Counted from the stretch's first letter, positions 1 to 11,037 are shown. The stretch is 64,000 bases of DNA from Euglena gracilis (GCA_039621445.1 CP154954.1:1736001-1800000), one strand, 5' to 3'. The notes: generated from the letters alone by a model not told the origin. Program-made: numbers and translations.

Positions 1-352
1 CATGATTTATTAGTTGTTTTGCAGCCATTATTGTAGGTGCAAAACCTATTCGATGTACAATATTATCTAATCTCATTTCCAAAAAAGTTAGCAAAAATCT
101 TCCGGATGATCCTTTTTTTTTCCTAGATTTTTTTACATAATTTAGAAGTTGTCTTTCGGTTATTCCGTAGTTAAATCGCAGTTTTTGTTTTTCTTTTAAT
201 CTTATGTTATATTTTGATATTTTTTTTTTCCTTTTAAAGGATGTTGCTGGTTGCCCTGGGGATTTTCTTTTCTTTGATGTTTTATTTGTAAGACTTGGAA
301 GTTTTCCTATTCTACGAACTATTCGCAATCGTGGTCCTCTATATCTTGACAT
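1..352 (-). CDS. rps4: Ribosomal protein S4, 5' part (copy in palindrome 1 left arm)
   Basis: Plastid 30S protein uS4, a primary 16S rRNA binder. This is the reverse complement of the first ~117 codons of the complete gene at 9262-9879. It starts at the ATG at 350-352 and runs off the left edge of the window, so the end is not a biological truncation. The N-terminus [18 protein letters not shown] is the standard rps4 start. The gene is divergent from the tRNA cluster that begins at 429. It exists here only because the window opens inside an inverted duplication; whether the second copy is real is doubtful. Confidence 0.9.
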   Translation of the reverse strand, partial: MSRYRGPRLRIVRRIGKLPSLTNKTSKKRKSPGQPATSFKRKKKISKYNIRLKEKQKLRFNYGITERQLLNYVKKSRKKKGSSGRFLLTFLEMRLDNIVHRIGFAPTIMAAKQLINH

Positions 353-428
353 AGTTTTATCTATATTTTTTTTGATCTTAAATAACTTTTTCTATGTTAA
401 TTGTTTTTGTTGTTTAACATCTAATTGC

Positions 429-510
429 GAGTTGTTGCCCGAGTGGTTAATGGGGGCGGATTGTAAATCCGCTAGTTCATCTTTCGCTGGTTCGAATCCA
501 GCACGACTCA
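429..510 (+). tRNA. trnY: tRNA-Tyr (GUA), left arm
   Basis: Cloverleaf with acceptor gagttgt/acgactc, anticodon loop TTGTAAA (anticodon GTA) and a long variable arm as expected for a class II tRNA-Tyr. First of six co-oriented tRNA genes, the order Y-H-M-W-E-G known from Euglena plastids. Confidence 0.93.
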
Positions 511-575
511 AAATATTTTTATATTTAATCAGACAGTTTTCGAGTTATAATAAATTTTTATTATATTTTTTATAG

Positions 576-649
576 GTGGGTGTGTAGCCAAGTGGTAAGG
601 CAAAGGACTGTGACTCCTTCATTCGCGGGTTCGATCCCCGTCATTCACC
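576..649 (+). tRNA. trnH: tRNA-His (GUG), left arm, with 2-nt insertion
   Basis: Anticodon loop CTGTGAC gives anticodon GTG. The acceptor gtgggtg pairs with cattcac. Between acceptor and D stem this copy reads tgta where the partner copy (8967-9038) has the normal two-base ta. The extra GT would disturb tRNA geometry and looks like a dinucleotide-run error. Confidence 0.9.
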
Positions 650-664
650 ATCTATTAATTTTTA

Positions 665-736
665 GGCTCAGTAGCTCAGAGGTAGAGCAGGGGATTCATA
701 AGCCCTTGGTCACAGGTTCAAATCTTGTCTGAGCCA
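665..736 (+). tRNA. trnM: tRNA-Met (CAU), left arm
   Basis: Acceptor ggctcag/ctgagcc is fully paired, and the anticodon loop TTCATAA gives CAT. The paired first base (G1-C72) argues for the elongator rather than the initiator. A lysidine-modified tRNA-Ile cannot be excluded from sequence alone. Third in the Y-H-M-W-E-G cluster. Confidence 0.88.
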
Positions 737-740
737 AACT

Positions 741-813
741 GCGCTTTTAGTTCAATTGGTAGAACGTAGGTCTCCAAAACCTGATGTAGTAGGTTCGAAT
801 CCTACAGAGCGCG
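741..813 (+). tRNA. trnW: tRNA-Trp (CCA), left arm
   Basis: Acceptor gcgcttt/agagcgc, anticodon loop CTCCAAA (anticodon CCA) and T-loop GTTCGAATC. Begins 4 nt after trnM, so the cluster is very tightly packed. Confidence 0.93.
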
Positions 814-840
814 TTTATTTTTTTTCTTTATCTTAAATTT

Positions 841-913
841 GCCCCCATCGTCTAGAGGCCTAGGACATCTCCCTTTCACGGAGGCAACGGGGATTCGAAT
901 TCCCCTGGGGGTA
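841..913 (+). tRNA. trnE: tRNA-Glu (UUC), left arm
   Basis: Begins GCCCCCATCGTCTAGAGG, as in plastid tRNA-Glu. The anticodon loop CTTTCAC gives TTC. In plastids this tRNA also feeds tetrapyrrole synthesis through glutamyl-tRNA reductase. Fifth in the cluster. Confidence 0.95.
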
Positions 914-919
914 ATTTAT

Positions 920-992
920 GCGGGTATAGCTCAGTTGGTAGAGCGTGGTCCTTCCAAGTCCAATGTCGCGTGTTCGAATCACGTTACCCGCT
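920..992 (+). tRNA. trnG: tRNA-Gly (UCC), left arm
   Basis: Acceptor gcgggta/tacccgc, anticodon loop CTTCCAA (anticodon TCC). Last of the six-tRNA cluster, about 60 nt upstream of the psbB start and on the same strand. Confidence 0.93.
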
Positions 993-1052
993 TTTAACTT
1001 TTTGTCTTTATAGAAAGTTAATTTTTAATTTTTATGATATTTTTAATATACT

Positions 1053-4000
1053 ATGGGATGTGCGATTCGTAAAATTTGGATCTTATTTTTAAAAAAATTT
1101 TTTGTCCATGTAAATTAAATTTTTACTCTTAATTTTCCGATATTTTAGTAGTTTAGTTTTTATTATCGAAAGAATTTTTTTATCTTTAAATTTTCTTATG
1201 TTTATAAAGAAAAATAATTTGGAACTTTAGTAGGAAATGTTTATACGATCATTTTGTAGTTTTTGTTATTTGTTTCCATGTTTTATTAAAAAATAATTTA
1301 TTTATTCCTCTAATTTATTTTTGTTATTAATAAATGAATGATCATTTCATTAAAAGAATAATAAAGCGGATAAAAAAAACGAAAAATATATATTAAATTT
1401 TATAAGGATGATTTTTTAATCAGAATTATATCTAAGTTATTTTAAGTATTTTTTGCGTTTTCTAATCTTTTAAGATTATATAATTGAGTAGCCGTATGTT
1501 ATTGAATTAACAAGTACGGTTTCGGATAAAAAACTTTTTAATTATTAAAGTTGATTTTACCTGCCTTGGTATCGTGTTGTGATTTTTAGTTTTTTACTTA
1601 TAAATGATATTTATAGTTTTAAAAATTTCCTTATAGTTTATTTTTTGATTTTTTAATAAAATTTTTAAAAATATTTGTTTTACATACTGTTGTTCTTAAT
1701 GATCCAGGTCGTTTGATTTCTGTTCATTTAATGCATACTGCATTAGTTTCAGGATGGGCTGGATCTATGGCCTTATATGAACTTGCTATTTTTGATCCTT
1801 CTGATGTTGCGCTAAATCCTATGTGGCGCCAAGGAATGTTTGTTCTTCCTTTTATGACACGTTTAGGGGTAACAAAATCTTGGGGTGCTTGGAGTGTTAC
1901 AGGGGAATCTTTTTCGGATCCAGGAATTTGGAGTTACGAAGGTGTAGCGGTAGCACATATAATTTTATCGGGTCTTTTATTTTTAGCTGCTATTTGGCAT
2001 TGGGTTTATTGGGACCTTGATTTATTTCGTGATCCAGCTAGTGGTGAGTTAAAGTTAGATTTACCTAGAGTATTTGGAGTTCATTTATTCTTGTCTGGAG
2101 CATTATGTTTAGCTTTTGGAGTTTTCCATGTTACGGGTGTTTTTGGTCCTGGTATTTGGGTTTCTGATCCTTATGGTTTAAGTGGGAGTGCGATTCGTTT
2201 TTAATGTTCTTTTAATAATTTTATATCGTTAAGAGATTTTTTATGAAATTTTTGTTCAATTAGGTGAAAAACCTTTTATTTTATTGAAATTATTGCGTTA
2301 TCAATAAGAACGATAACTTATTTAATTTTTTAACTGTAAAAAATTAACGATTTTTGGATAGATAATCTAAATATTGGCTATGCCATAGTTATATATTTTC
2401 TAATTAAATTTTGTATAATTTTTAATTTTTCTTCTAATAAGATTAATTTTTTAGCAAAATTGTGGATAAGTGTGTCCTCAAGAATTTCATTTAGCAACAA
2501 AAAGCAACGAAATAATTTAGTTTCTATCTTTGACATTTTTTGATATGTCTATTTTTAACTTTTTTAGAGGGGATGATTTAAACGGAAAAATTTTTTATTA
2601 ATTTTTATTGACTTAAATCACACTTATAAAAGTATCAAAATTATATTTTGATATATAAGTATTTGTTAAAATACAAGTACTTTATAAGTGAGTAGTTAAA
2701 TGATTTAAAAATTTCATATTTAATTTCGGATGAAAGATTTTTAATCTATTCTTGCAAATTGAACCTGTTATTCCTTCTTGGGGTGCTGAAGGTTTTGATC
2801 CGTATAATGTAGGTGGAATTGCTTCTTTGCGAGTTGTAAAAGTTCATACTTATGAGTTAAAAGTTTTTAACTTTTTCTTACTTTAATACCTTTTATTCAA
2901 TTTTTAATTTTTAGTAATAAAAAGCCAGGTAGATTTTTTTACTAAATAGCCATTTTTGTTTTAGGTTAGTTATATTTTTTGCAATAATATTTGCAGTTTA
3001 TTAATATTCTTGATAAAAACTTTTTTTACAGTTTTGTGAGAGTTTGGCTGTTAAAGAAGCATAAAATTTATTTTATTTTATTTTGTTATTGTAATTTTTA
3101 TTTTTTGTGTATGAAAATAATAACTAATTAATTGTATTTTTTTCCAAAATTTTTTTTTACACTTTGATTCGAAATTTTTTCCTAAGTTTAGTATTTACGA
3201 ATATTTTGTAAAAAAAGTTGAGTTAAAGATTTAAAAATAACTTATTTGTTTAGGTATTTTTAAATCTTTAAAATTTGTCCTAAATTTAGTATTAGGAAAA
3301 ATTGATTAATAATTTTATTATTAATTAAAGCCGTGTGCATTTTTATTTTGCATGCACGGTTTTTTTGAGGAAATATAATAATTTATTTTCTATCAAGGCA
3401 TCATATTGCTGCAGGTCTTTTAGGACTTATTGCTGGTGGATTTCATGTTTTAGTTCGCCCTTCTCAACGCTTGTTTGTACTTTTACGTATGGGGAATATT
3501 GAAACTGTTCTTTCTAGTAGTATAGCTGCGGTTTTTTGGTCTGCATTTGTTGTTTCAGGCACTATGTGGTACGGTTCTGCTTCTACACCTATTGAGCTAT
3601 TTGGTCCTACTCGATACCAATGGGATAAAGGTTATTTTCAGGAAGAAATAGAAAGACGTGTTCAAGCTAGTTTATCTGATGGTTGTTCTTTGTCAGAAGC
3701 TTGGGGTGCTATTTCGCCTAAGTTAGCTTTTTATGATTATATTGGGAATAATCCAGCAAAAGGTGGATTATTTCGTTCTGGTCCTATGAATAATGGTGAT
3801 GGTATAGCGACTGCATGGTTAGGTCATGCAGTATTTATTGATAAGGAAGGTAATTCATTGTTTGTTCGTCGTATGCCTACTTTTTTTGAAACGTTTCCAG
3901 TAATATTATTAGATCAAAATGGTGTTGTTCGTGCCGATATTCCGTTTCGTCGTGCTGAGTCTAAATATAGTATTGAACAAGTAGGCGTTACTGTTCGTTT

Positions 4001-4331
4001 CTTCGGTGGTAGTTTCGATACTTTAAGTTTTAATGATCCTGCTACTGTGAAAAGATATGCACGACGTGCTCAGCTTGGAGAAATTTTTGACTTTAATCGT
4101 TCTATTTTACAGTCTGATGGTGTTTTTAGAAGTAGTCCAAGAGGCTGGTTTACTTTTGGTCATTTGTCTTTTGCTTTAATTTTCTTTTTTGGGCATATTT
4201 GGCATGGGGCAAGAACTTTATTTAAATATTTGCTTGCTGGTATTGACCCTGATTTGGAGGAAGAGATTGAATTTGGTACTTTTGAAAAATTAGGTGATGA
4301 TACAACTAAGAGAATTAGTTTAATTATTTAA
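1053..4331 (+). CDS. psbB: Photosystem II CP47 apoprotein, five exons (left arm copy)
   Basis: CP47 is the chlorophyll-binding inner antenna of photosystem II. Exon 1 is ATGGGA(T) at 1053-1059. A group II intron (5' GTGCG at 1060, domain V at about 1486-1526) ends near 1560. Exon 2 (LPWYRV) is about 1561-1576, followed by a ~107-nt group III-size intron. Exon 3 is about 1683-2187 (HTVVLNDPG... to SDPYGLSG), then a group II intron 2188-2755 with domain V at 2690-2731. Exon 4 is 2756-2826 ([23 protein letters not shown]), then an intron with domain V at 3329-3367. Exon 5 is 3399-4331 (HHIAAGLLG to [13 protein letters not shown]). The C-terminus reads TTKRISLII because two A's are missing relative to the 41044-41613 copy (TTKKELV). 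Most exon junctions are inferred from protein homology and are accurate to about 1-3 nt. Confidence 0.92.
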
Positions 4332-4431
4332 TTAGTAAATTTGTTTTAGGAAATGTGAAAGTTGTGTAAATTTTTTATTTTTTATGAAGACTTTAGTTTA
4401 ACATTCTGTGTGCTAAGTTGTATTCTTTTTA

Positions 4432-5306
4432 CAAAAGAAAAAATAAAAACAGCCAGTGTATATTTATTTTTTTGATAGATAGGAAAAAAAAAATAAAAGT
4501 GCAAAATGATATGGAAGAGATGAATACCTGGAAAAAATGAAAAAAACTAAAAAGAAAATTAGTAAAGCAGTAAAAGGAAACAAAGTATAAAAAAGTGCGG
4601 GAAAAATTAAATACAATAAAAAAAAATAAAATTTTTTAAATTTATTATATTCTATAAATTCTTTTTATTACAAAACTTATAAATTTTTTAATACTTTAAT
4701 TTAATAAAATAACTAATAATTATATAGATTTTAATATATATAATTATAAATTAATTATTTTTTATTTCTTTTTTCACATTTATTTTTTATTATTTTTTTT
4801 TTTGTTTTTATTTTTTATTATTTTTTGTTTTTTTTTCTTTTTATTTCTTTTAAAAAAATAAGAAATTATTTATTTTTATTTTTTTTTTATTTTTGTTATA
4901 TTGTTTTTTTTGAAATTATAAATACTGTTATTTTTTTAAATTTTTTTATTTATTTTTGTGTAAATTATTCTGTATTCTTTTCCTTAAAAATTTAAATTTG
5001 TCATAAAATTTAGTTTTATTTTTTATAATTTTTTTTTTTCCAATATTTTATTTTTTTTCTAATTTTTTATTTTTTTCTTTTTTTGCGTTTATTTTTGTCC
5101 TTTCTATTTTATCTTTTTAGTTTTTTGTTTCATATATTTATTGTTATGTTTTCGTTTTTTAATTTTTGTTTTTACTTGTTTTTCCTTTTTTTTATTTCTT
5201 TTTTAGTGTTGTCTCTTTTCTTCTTTACTTTACCCTTTTTTATTTTTTTTTCCTTTGCAACTTTCTCTTTTCTTTTCTGTTTTTCTTTTTTTTTTTTTTT
5301 TTTTTT
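4432..5306. other. Low-complexity centre of palindrome 1
   Basis: After the psbB stop, sequence up to about 4432 still resembles the flank downstream of psbB at 41614-41730, with scattered indels and including a damaged psbT first exon. It then dissolves into A-rich and, from about 4740, T-rich homopolymer-like sequence. It ends in a run of about 20 T's immediately before the right-arm psbB resumes at 5307. No gene, RNA or repeat unit is visible. The predicted Phe/Leu-rich ORFs here are composition effects. Confidence 0.75.
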
Positions 5307-8300
5307 CAGTTGTATCATCACCTAATTTTTCAAACGTACCAAATTCAATCTCTTCCTCCAAATCAGGGTCAATACCAGCAAGCAAATATTTAAATAAAGT
5401 TCTTGCCCCATGCCAAATATGCCCAAAAAAGAAAATTAAAGCAAAAGACAAATGACCAAAAGTAAACCAGCCTCTTGGACTACTTCTAAAAACACCATCA
5501 GACTGTAAAATAGAACGATTAAAGTCAAAAATTTCTCCAAGCTGAGCACGTCGTGCATATCTTTTCACAGTAGCAGGATCATTAAAACTTAAAGTATCGA
5601 AACTACCACCGAAGAAACGAACAGTAACGCCTACTTGTTCAATACTATATTTAGACTCAGCACGACGAAACGGAATATCGGCACGAACAACACCATTTTG
5701 ATCTAATAATATTACTGGAAACGTTTCAAAAAAAGTAGGCATACGACGAACAAACAATGAATTACCTTCCTTATCAATAAATACTGCATGACCTAACCAT
5801 GCAGTCGCTATACCATCACCATTATTCATAGGACCAGAACGAAATAATCCACCTTTTGCTGGATTATTCCCAATATAATCATAAAAAGCTAACTTAGGCG
5901 AAATAGCACCCCAAGCTTCTGACAAAGAACAACCATCAGATAAACTAGCTTGAACACGTCTTTCTATTTCTTCCTGAAAATAACCTTTATCCCATTGGTA
6001 TCGAGTAGGACCAAATAGCTCAATAGGTGTAGAAGCAGAACCGTACCACATAGTGCCTGAAACAACAAATGCAGACCAAAAAACCGCAGCTATACTACTA
6101 GAAAGAACAGTTTCAATATTCCCCATACGTAAAAGTACAAACAAGCGTTGAGAAGGGCGAACTAAAACATGAAATCCACCAGCAATAAGTCCTAAAAGAC
6201 CTGCAGCAATATGATGCCTTGATAGAAAATAAATTATTATATTTCCTCAAAAAAACCGTGCATGCAAAATAAAAATGCACACGGCTTTAATTAATAAACC
6301 AAATTACTAATCAAATATTCCTAATACTATATTTAACACAAATTTTACAAATAGAAAAATACCTAAACAAATAAGTTATTTTTAAATCTTTAACTCAACT
6401 TTTTTTACAAAATATTCGTAAATACTAAACTTAGGAAAAAATTTCGAATCAAAGTGTAAAAAAAAATTTTGGAAAAAAATACAATTAATTAGTTATTATT
6501 TTCATACACAAAAAATAAAAATTACAATAACAAAATAAAATAAAATAAATTTTATGCTTCTTTAACAGCCAAACTCTCACAAAACTGTAAAAAAAGTTTT
6601 TATCAAGAATATTAATAAACTGCAAATATTATTGCAAAAAATATAACTAACCTAAAACAAAAATGGCTATTTAGTAAAAAAATCTACCTGGCTTTTTATT
6701 ACTAAAAATTAAAAATTGAATAAAAGGTATTAAAGTAAGAAAAAGTTAAAAACTTTTAACTCATAAGTATGAACTTTTACAACTCGCAAAGAAGCAATTC
6801 CACCTACATTATACGGATCAAAACCTTCAGCACCCCAAGAAGGAATAACAGGTTCAATTTGCAAGAATAGATTAAAAATCTTTCATCCGAAATTAAATAT
6901 GAAATTTTTAAATCATTTAACTACTCACTTATAAAGTACTTGTATTTTAACAAATACTTATATATCAAAATATAATTTTGATACTTTTATAAGTGTGATT
7001 TAAGTCAATAAAAATTAATAAAAAATTTTTCCGTTTAAATCATCCCCTCTAAAAAAGTTAAAAATAGACATATCAAAAAATGTCAAAGATAGAAACTAAA
7101 TTATTTCGTTGCTTTTTGTTGCTAAATGAAATTCTTGAGGACACACTTATCCACAATTTTGCTAAAAAATTAATCTTATTAGAAGAAAAATTAAAAATTA
7201 TACAAAATTTAATTAGAAAATATATAACTATGGCATAGCCAATATTTAGATTATCTATCCAAAAATCGTTAATTTTTTACAGTTAAAAAATTAAATAAGT
7301 TATCGTTCTTATTGATAACGCAATAATTTCAATAAAATAAAAGGTTTTTCACCTAATTGAACAAAAATTTCATAAAAAATCTCTTAACGATATAAAATTA
7401 TTAAAAGAACATTAAAAACGAATCGCACTCCCACTTAAACCATAAGGATCAGAAACCCAAATACCAGGACCAAAAACACCCGTAACATGGAAAACTCCAA
7501 AAGCTAAACATAATGCTCCAGACAAGAATAAATGAACTCCAAATACTCTAGGTAAATCTAACTTTAACTCACCACTAGCTGGATCACGAAATAAATCAAG
7601 GTCCCAATAAACCCAATGCCAAATAGCAGCTAAAAATAAAAGACCCGATAAAATTATATGTGCTACCGCTACACCTTCGTAACTCCAAATTCCTGGATCC
7701 GAAAAAGATTCCCCTGTAACACTCCAAGCACCCCAAGATTTTGTTACCCCTAAACGTGTCATAAAAGGAAGAACAAACATTCCTTGGCGCCACATAGGAT
7801 TTAGCGCAACATCAGAAGGATCAAAAATAGCAAGTTCATATAAGGCCATAGATCCAGCCCATCCTGAAACTAATGCAGTATGCATTAAATGAACAGAAAT
7901 CAAACGACCTGGATCATTAAGAACAACAGTATGTAAAACAAATATTTTTAAAAATTTTATTAAAAAATCAAAAAATAAACTATAAGGAAATTTTTAAAAC
8001 TATAAATATCATTTATAAGTAAAAAACTAAAAATCACAACACGATACCAAGGCAGGTAAAATCAACTTTAATAATTAAAAAGTTTTTTATCCGAAACCGT
8101 ACTTGTTAATTCAATAACATACGGCTACTCAATTATATAATCTTAAAAGATTAGAAAACGCAAAAAATACTTAAAATAACTTAGATATAATTCTGATTAA
8201 AAAATCATCCTTATAAAATTTAATATATATTTTTCGTTTTTTTTATCCGCTTTATTATTCTTTTAATGAAATGATCATTCATTTATTAATAACAAAAATA

Positions 8301-8563
8301 AATTAGAGGAATAAATAAATTATTTTTTAATAAAACATGGAAACAAATAACAAAAACTACAAAATGATCGTATAAACATTTCCTACTAAAGTTCCAAATT
8401 ATTTTTCTTTATAAACATAAGAAAATTTAAAGATAAAAAAATTCTTTCGATAATAAAAACTAAACTACTAAAATATCGGAAAATTAAGAGTAAAAATTTA
8501 ATTTACATGGACAAAAAATTTTTTTAAAAATAAGATCCAAATTTTACGAATCGCACATCCCAT
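5307..8563 (-). CDS. psbB: CP47 apoprotein, right arm copy, 3' end replaced
   Basis: Mirror of the 1053-4331 gene: ATG at 8561-8563, same exons and introns. The final exon runs from about 6217 down to 5307. After the codons for LGDDTT the frame enters the T-rich centre (a run of AAA/AAG codons), so the last residues seen elsewhere are missing and the reading frame trails into artefact-like sequence to about 5230. Relative to the left arm there are isolated substitutions, for example a changed Thr codon wobble base near 5328, and a strongly divergent patch in the third group II intron. Likely the same locus as the other psbB copies. Confidence 0.88.
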
Positions 8564-8623
8564 AGTATATTAAAAATATCATAAAAATTAAAAATTAACT
8601 TTCTATAAAGACAAAAAGTTAAA

Positions 8624-8696
8624 AGCGGGTAACGTGATTCGAACACGCGACATTGGACTTGGAAGGACCACGCTCTACCAACTGAGCTATACCCGC
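8624..8696 (-). tRNA. trnG: tRNA-Gly (UCC), right arm
   Basis: Reverse-complement copy of 920-992, identical anticodon TCC and acceptor. Lies about 60 nt upstream of the right-arm psbB start. Confidence 0.93.
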
Positions 8697-8702
8697 ATAA
8701 AT

Positions 8703-8775
8703 TACCCCCAGGGGAATTCGAATCCCCGTTGCCTCCGTGAAAGGGAGATGTCCTAGGCCTCTAGACGATGGGGGC
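8703..8775 (-). tRNA. trnE: tRNA-Glu (UUC), right arm
   Basis: Reverse-complement copy of 841-913, anticodon TTC. Confidence 0.95.
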
Positions 8776-8802
8776 AAATTTAAGATAAAGAAAAAAAATA
8801 AA

Positions 8803-8875
8803 CGCGCTCTGTAGGATTCGAACCTACTACATCAGGTTTTGGAGACCTACGTTCTACCAATTGAACTAAAAGCGC
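8803..8875 (-). tRNA. trnW: tRNA-Trp (CCA), right arm
   Basis: Reverse-complement copy of 741-813, anticodon CCA. Confidence 0.93.
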
Positions 8876-8879
8876 AGTT

Positions 8880-8951
8880 TGGCTCAGACAAGATTTGAAC
8901 CTGTGACCAAGGGCTTATGAATCCCCTGCTCTACCTCTGAGCTACTGAGCC
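8880..8951 (-). tRNA. trnM: tRNA-Met (CAU), right arm
   Basis: Reverse-complement copy of 665-736, anticodon CAT, fully paired acceptor. Confidence 0.88.
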
Positions 8952-8966
8952 TAAAAATTAATAGAT

Positions 8967-9038
8967 GGTGAATGACGGGGATCGAACCCGCGAATGAAGG
9001 AGTCACAGTCCTTTGCCTTACCACTTGGCTACACCCAC
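8967..9038 (-). tRNA. trnH: tRNA-His (GUG), right arm, intact
   Basis: Anticodon GTG. Unlike the left-arm copy it has the normal two-base linker between acceptor (gtgggtg) and D stem, so this is the better version of the gene. Confidence 0.94.
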
Positions 9039-9103
9039 CTATAAAAAATATAATAAAAATTTATTATAACTCGAAAACTGTCTGATTAAATATAAAAATA
9101 TTT

Positions 9104-9185
9104 TGAGTCGTGCTGGATTCGAACCAGCGAAAGATGAACTAGCGGATTTACAATCCGCCCCCATTAACCACTCGGGCAACAACTC
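9104..9185 (-). tRNA. trnY: tRNA-Tyr (GUA), right arm
   Basis: Reverse-complement copy of 429-510. Divergent from rps4, which starts 76 nt away. Confidence 0.93.
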
Positions 9186-9261
9186 GCAATTAGATGTTAA
9201 ACAACAAAAACAATTAACATAGAAAAAGTTATTTAAGATCAAAAAAAATATAGATAAAACT

Positions 9262-9879
9262 ATGTCAAGATATAGAGGACCACGATTGCGAATAGTTCGT
9301 AGAATAGGAAAACTTCCAAGTCTTACAAATAAAACATCAAAGAAAAGAAAATCCCCAGGGCAACCAGCAACATCCTTTAAAAGGAAAAAAAAAATATCAA
9401 AATATAACATAAGATTAAAAGAAAAACAAAAACTGCGATTTAACTACGGAATAACCGAAAGACAACTTCTAAATTATGTAAAAAAATCTAGGAAAAAAAA
9501 AGGATCATCCGGAAGATTTTTGCTAACTTTTTTGGAAATGAGATTAGATAATATTGTACATCGAATAGGTTTTGCACCTACAATAATGGCTGCAAAACAA
9601 CTAATAAATCATGGTCACATTTGTGTAGATGACAAAGTTATCAATATACCTAGTTTTATTTGCCAACCAAAAAGTATTATAAAACCTAAAAAAAGTACTG
9701 TATCAGAAAATGTCATACAAAAAAACATAGAATCTAAAGAATTACTATTAATACCACCACATTTATCTCTTAACAAAAAAAACTTAGAAGCAAAAATTAT
9801 TGGTTTAATCAATAGAAAAGCGATATCGTTAATAGTTAATGAACTTTTAGTAATCGAATTCTATTCACGCAAGGTCTAA
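9262..9879 (+). CDS. rps4: Ribosomal protein S4, complete
   Basis: Small-subunit protein uS4 (205 residues, normal plastid length), which nucleates 16S rRNA folding. Starts [18 protein letters not shown] and carries the S4 RNA-binding domain around residues 91-130 ([20 protein letters not shown], then LINHGHICVDD). It is uninterrupted, unlike most neighbours. It lies divergent from trnY and upstream of rps11 on the same strand. Very Lys-rich, in keeping with the AT-rich genome. Only the first third is duplicated inside the window because the other palindrome arm leaves the window. Confidence 0.97.
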   Translation: MSRYRGPRLRIVRRIGKLPSLTNKTSKKRKSPGQPATSFKRKKKISKYNIRLKEKQKLRFNYGITERQLLNYVKKSRKKKGSSGRFLLTFLEMRLDNIVHRIGFAPTIMAAKQLINHGHICVDDKVINIPSFICQPKSIIKPKKSTVSENVIQKNIESKELLLIPPHLSLNKKNLEAKIIGLINRKAISLIVNELLVIEFYSRKV

Positions 9880-10002
9880 TTATAAATTAATTTATAGGGA
9901 AAATTGTGAATAATATAAAAAATGAAATAAATATTAAAAACTCAAGGAAATCATGCTTTTTGCAAATTTTGTTCTTAAAAAGAAATATTTATTTATAAAA
10001 AA

Positions 10003-10599
10003 ATGATAAAACAAAAAAAAAAAATAATCAAAATAACAAAAAAAAAATTTCCAAAAGGAATTGTCCATATTATGGGATTAAACTTACATGCAATCAAAAA
10101 TTAATAGTATATAATGTAATATAAAGTTATTATAATTTTTATCTTTAAAAAAAAGCATTTAAAAATCAATATCTTAAAAAAACAACTTATAATAATGAAG
10201 CGATTTAATATTAAAAAAATTATACAAAAAATCATCACAATAAAACTAAAAAAAATTTTCCTTTATATTAAATAATAAAAAATACATCTAATTAAATTCT
10301 TAGTTTCGGTAAGTGATCCAAAAGGAAATGTAATCGCTTGGTCATCTTCAGGAGCATGCGGTTTTAAAAGCTCGAAAAAGGCTACACCGTTAGCTACAAA
10401 GACAACTACTGCAATTGCCGTTAAGAAAGCTATAGAACAAGGACTTCAAAAAGTTGAGATAAACATTAGTGGACCTGGAACCGGACGAGAAACAGCTTTA
10501 AAATGCGTACAAAGTTTAGGTCTACGCATAAGTTGCATAAGAGATGTCACTCCCTTACCACATAATGGATGTCGACCTAGCAAGAGACGTAGAATATAA
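10003..10599 (+). CDS. rps11: Ribosomal protein S11, split
   Basis: Small-subunit protein uS11 of the platform region. Exon 1 starts at ATG 10003 and encodes a Lys-rich N-terminus ending KKKFPKGIVHI (to about 10071). The last exon, 10309-10599, encodes VSDPKGNVIAWSSSGACGFK through PHNGCRPSKRRRI and the stop. The residues that normally join these parts (a segment like QASFNNTIIT) were not found. They may lie in a very small exon within 10072-10308, or the exon 1 end may be damaged. I did not find a clear domain V in the intron region, which could hold one or more group III introns. Confidence 0.85.
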
Positions 10600-10670
10600 A
10601 ATAACAAAATTTATTTAACACGTTTTAAAATAAATAAAAAACAATATTAACATTTATTAATATTGATAAA

Positions 10671-10754
10671 GCAGGCATGGCGGAATTTGGTAGACGCGCA
10701 GGATTTAGGTTCCTGTGTCTTTATGATGTGAGAGTTCGAGTCTCTCTGCCTGTA
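10671..10754 (+). tRNA. trnL: tRNA-Leu (UAG)
   Basis: Class II tRNA with long variable arm. Acceptor gcaggca/tgcctgt, D-arm GGCGGAATTTGGTAGACGC, anticodon loop TTTAGGT (anticodon TAG). Confidence 0.93.
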
Positions 10755-10799
10755 TTAAAAATTAAATGATCATAAAAAATAACGAAATTACTAATCAAT

Positions 10800-10873
10800 C
10801 GGGCAAGAAGGGATTCGAACCCCTGACTCCGTAGTTCGTAGCCACGTGCTCTAGTCCACTGAGCTACAAGCCC
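10800..10873 (-). tRNA. trnR: tRNA-Arg (ACG)
   Basis: On the minus strand begins GGGCTTGTAGCTCAGTGG; the anticodon loop CTACGAA gives ACG. First of three closely spaced minus-strand tRNAs downstream of rpoC2. Confidence 0.92.
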
Positions 10874-10876
10874 TTA

Positions 10877-10948
10877 CTCCTTAAGTAGGATTCGAACCTA
10901 CGACCGATCGGTTAACAGCCGATTGCTCTACCACTGAGCTATTAAGGA
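10877..10948 (-). tRNA. trnN: tRNA-Asn (GUU)
   Basis: Acceptor tccttaa/ttaagga, anticodon loop CTGTTAA (anticodon GTT), T-loop GTTCGAATC. Only 3 nt from trnR. Confidence 0.93.
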
Positions 10949-10964
10949 TAAAGTAAATAACCTT

Positions 10965-11037
10965 TGAGGGCAAACGGATTCGAACCGCTGACATTCTGCT
11001 TGTAAGGCAGACGCTCTACCAACTGAGCTATACCCCC
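10965..11037 (-). tRNA. trnV: tRNA-Val (UAC)
   Basis: Begins GGGGGTATAGCTCAGTTGG; anticodon loop CTTACAA gives TAC. It lies 30 nt downstream of the rpoC2 stop on the same strand, so it could be on the rpo transcript. Confidence 0.93.

Larger units (their letters stand above)
1..9614. repeat. Palindrome 1: inverted duplication of rps4-trn cluster-psbB
   Basis: Positions x and about 9614-9616 minus x are reverse complements from the left edge to about 4310/5307. Each arm carries rps4 (5' end), six tRNAs and psbB. The left arm continues beyond the window. The arms are nearly identical but not perfect: trnH has a 2-nt insertion on the left (575-590), the last psbB codons differ, and a patch at about 3255-3325 differs from its partner at about 6290-6360 at many positions. 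The centre is a non-homologous low-complexity stretch. This may be a real head-to-head structure or a fold-back read artefact. Confidence 0.9.

Noticed and set aside
5083-5455. Phe/Leu-rich ORFs that look like membrane proteins
   Set aside because: Pure T-rich low-complexity sequence at the palindrome centre; no conserved segment or start context.
1-9614. Palindrome 1 as the standard plastid rRNA inverted repeat
   Set aside because: It contains no rRNA and its arms meet without a single-copy region; it is not the canonical IR.
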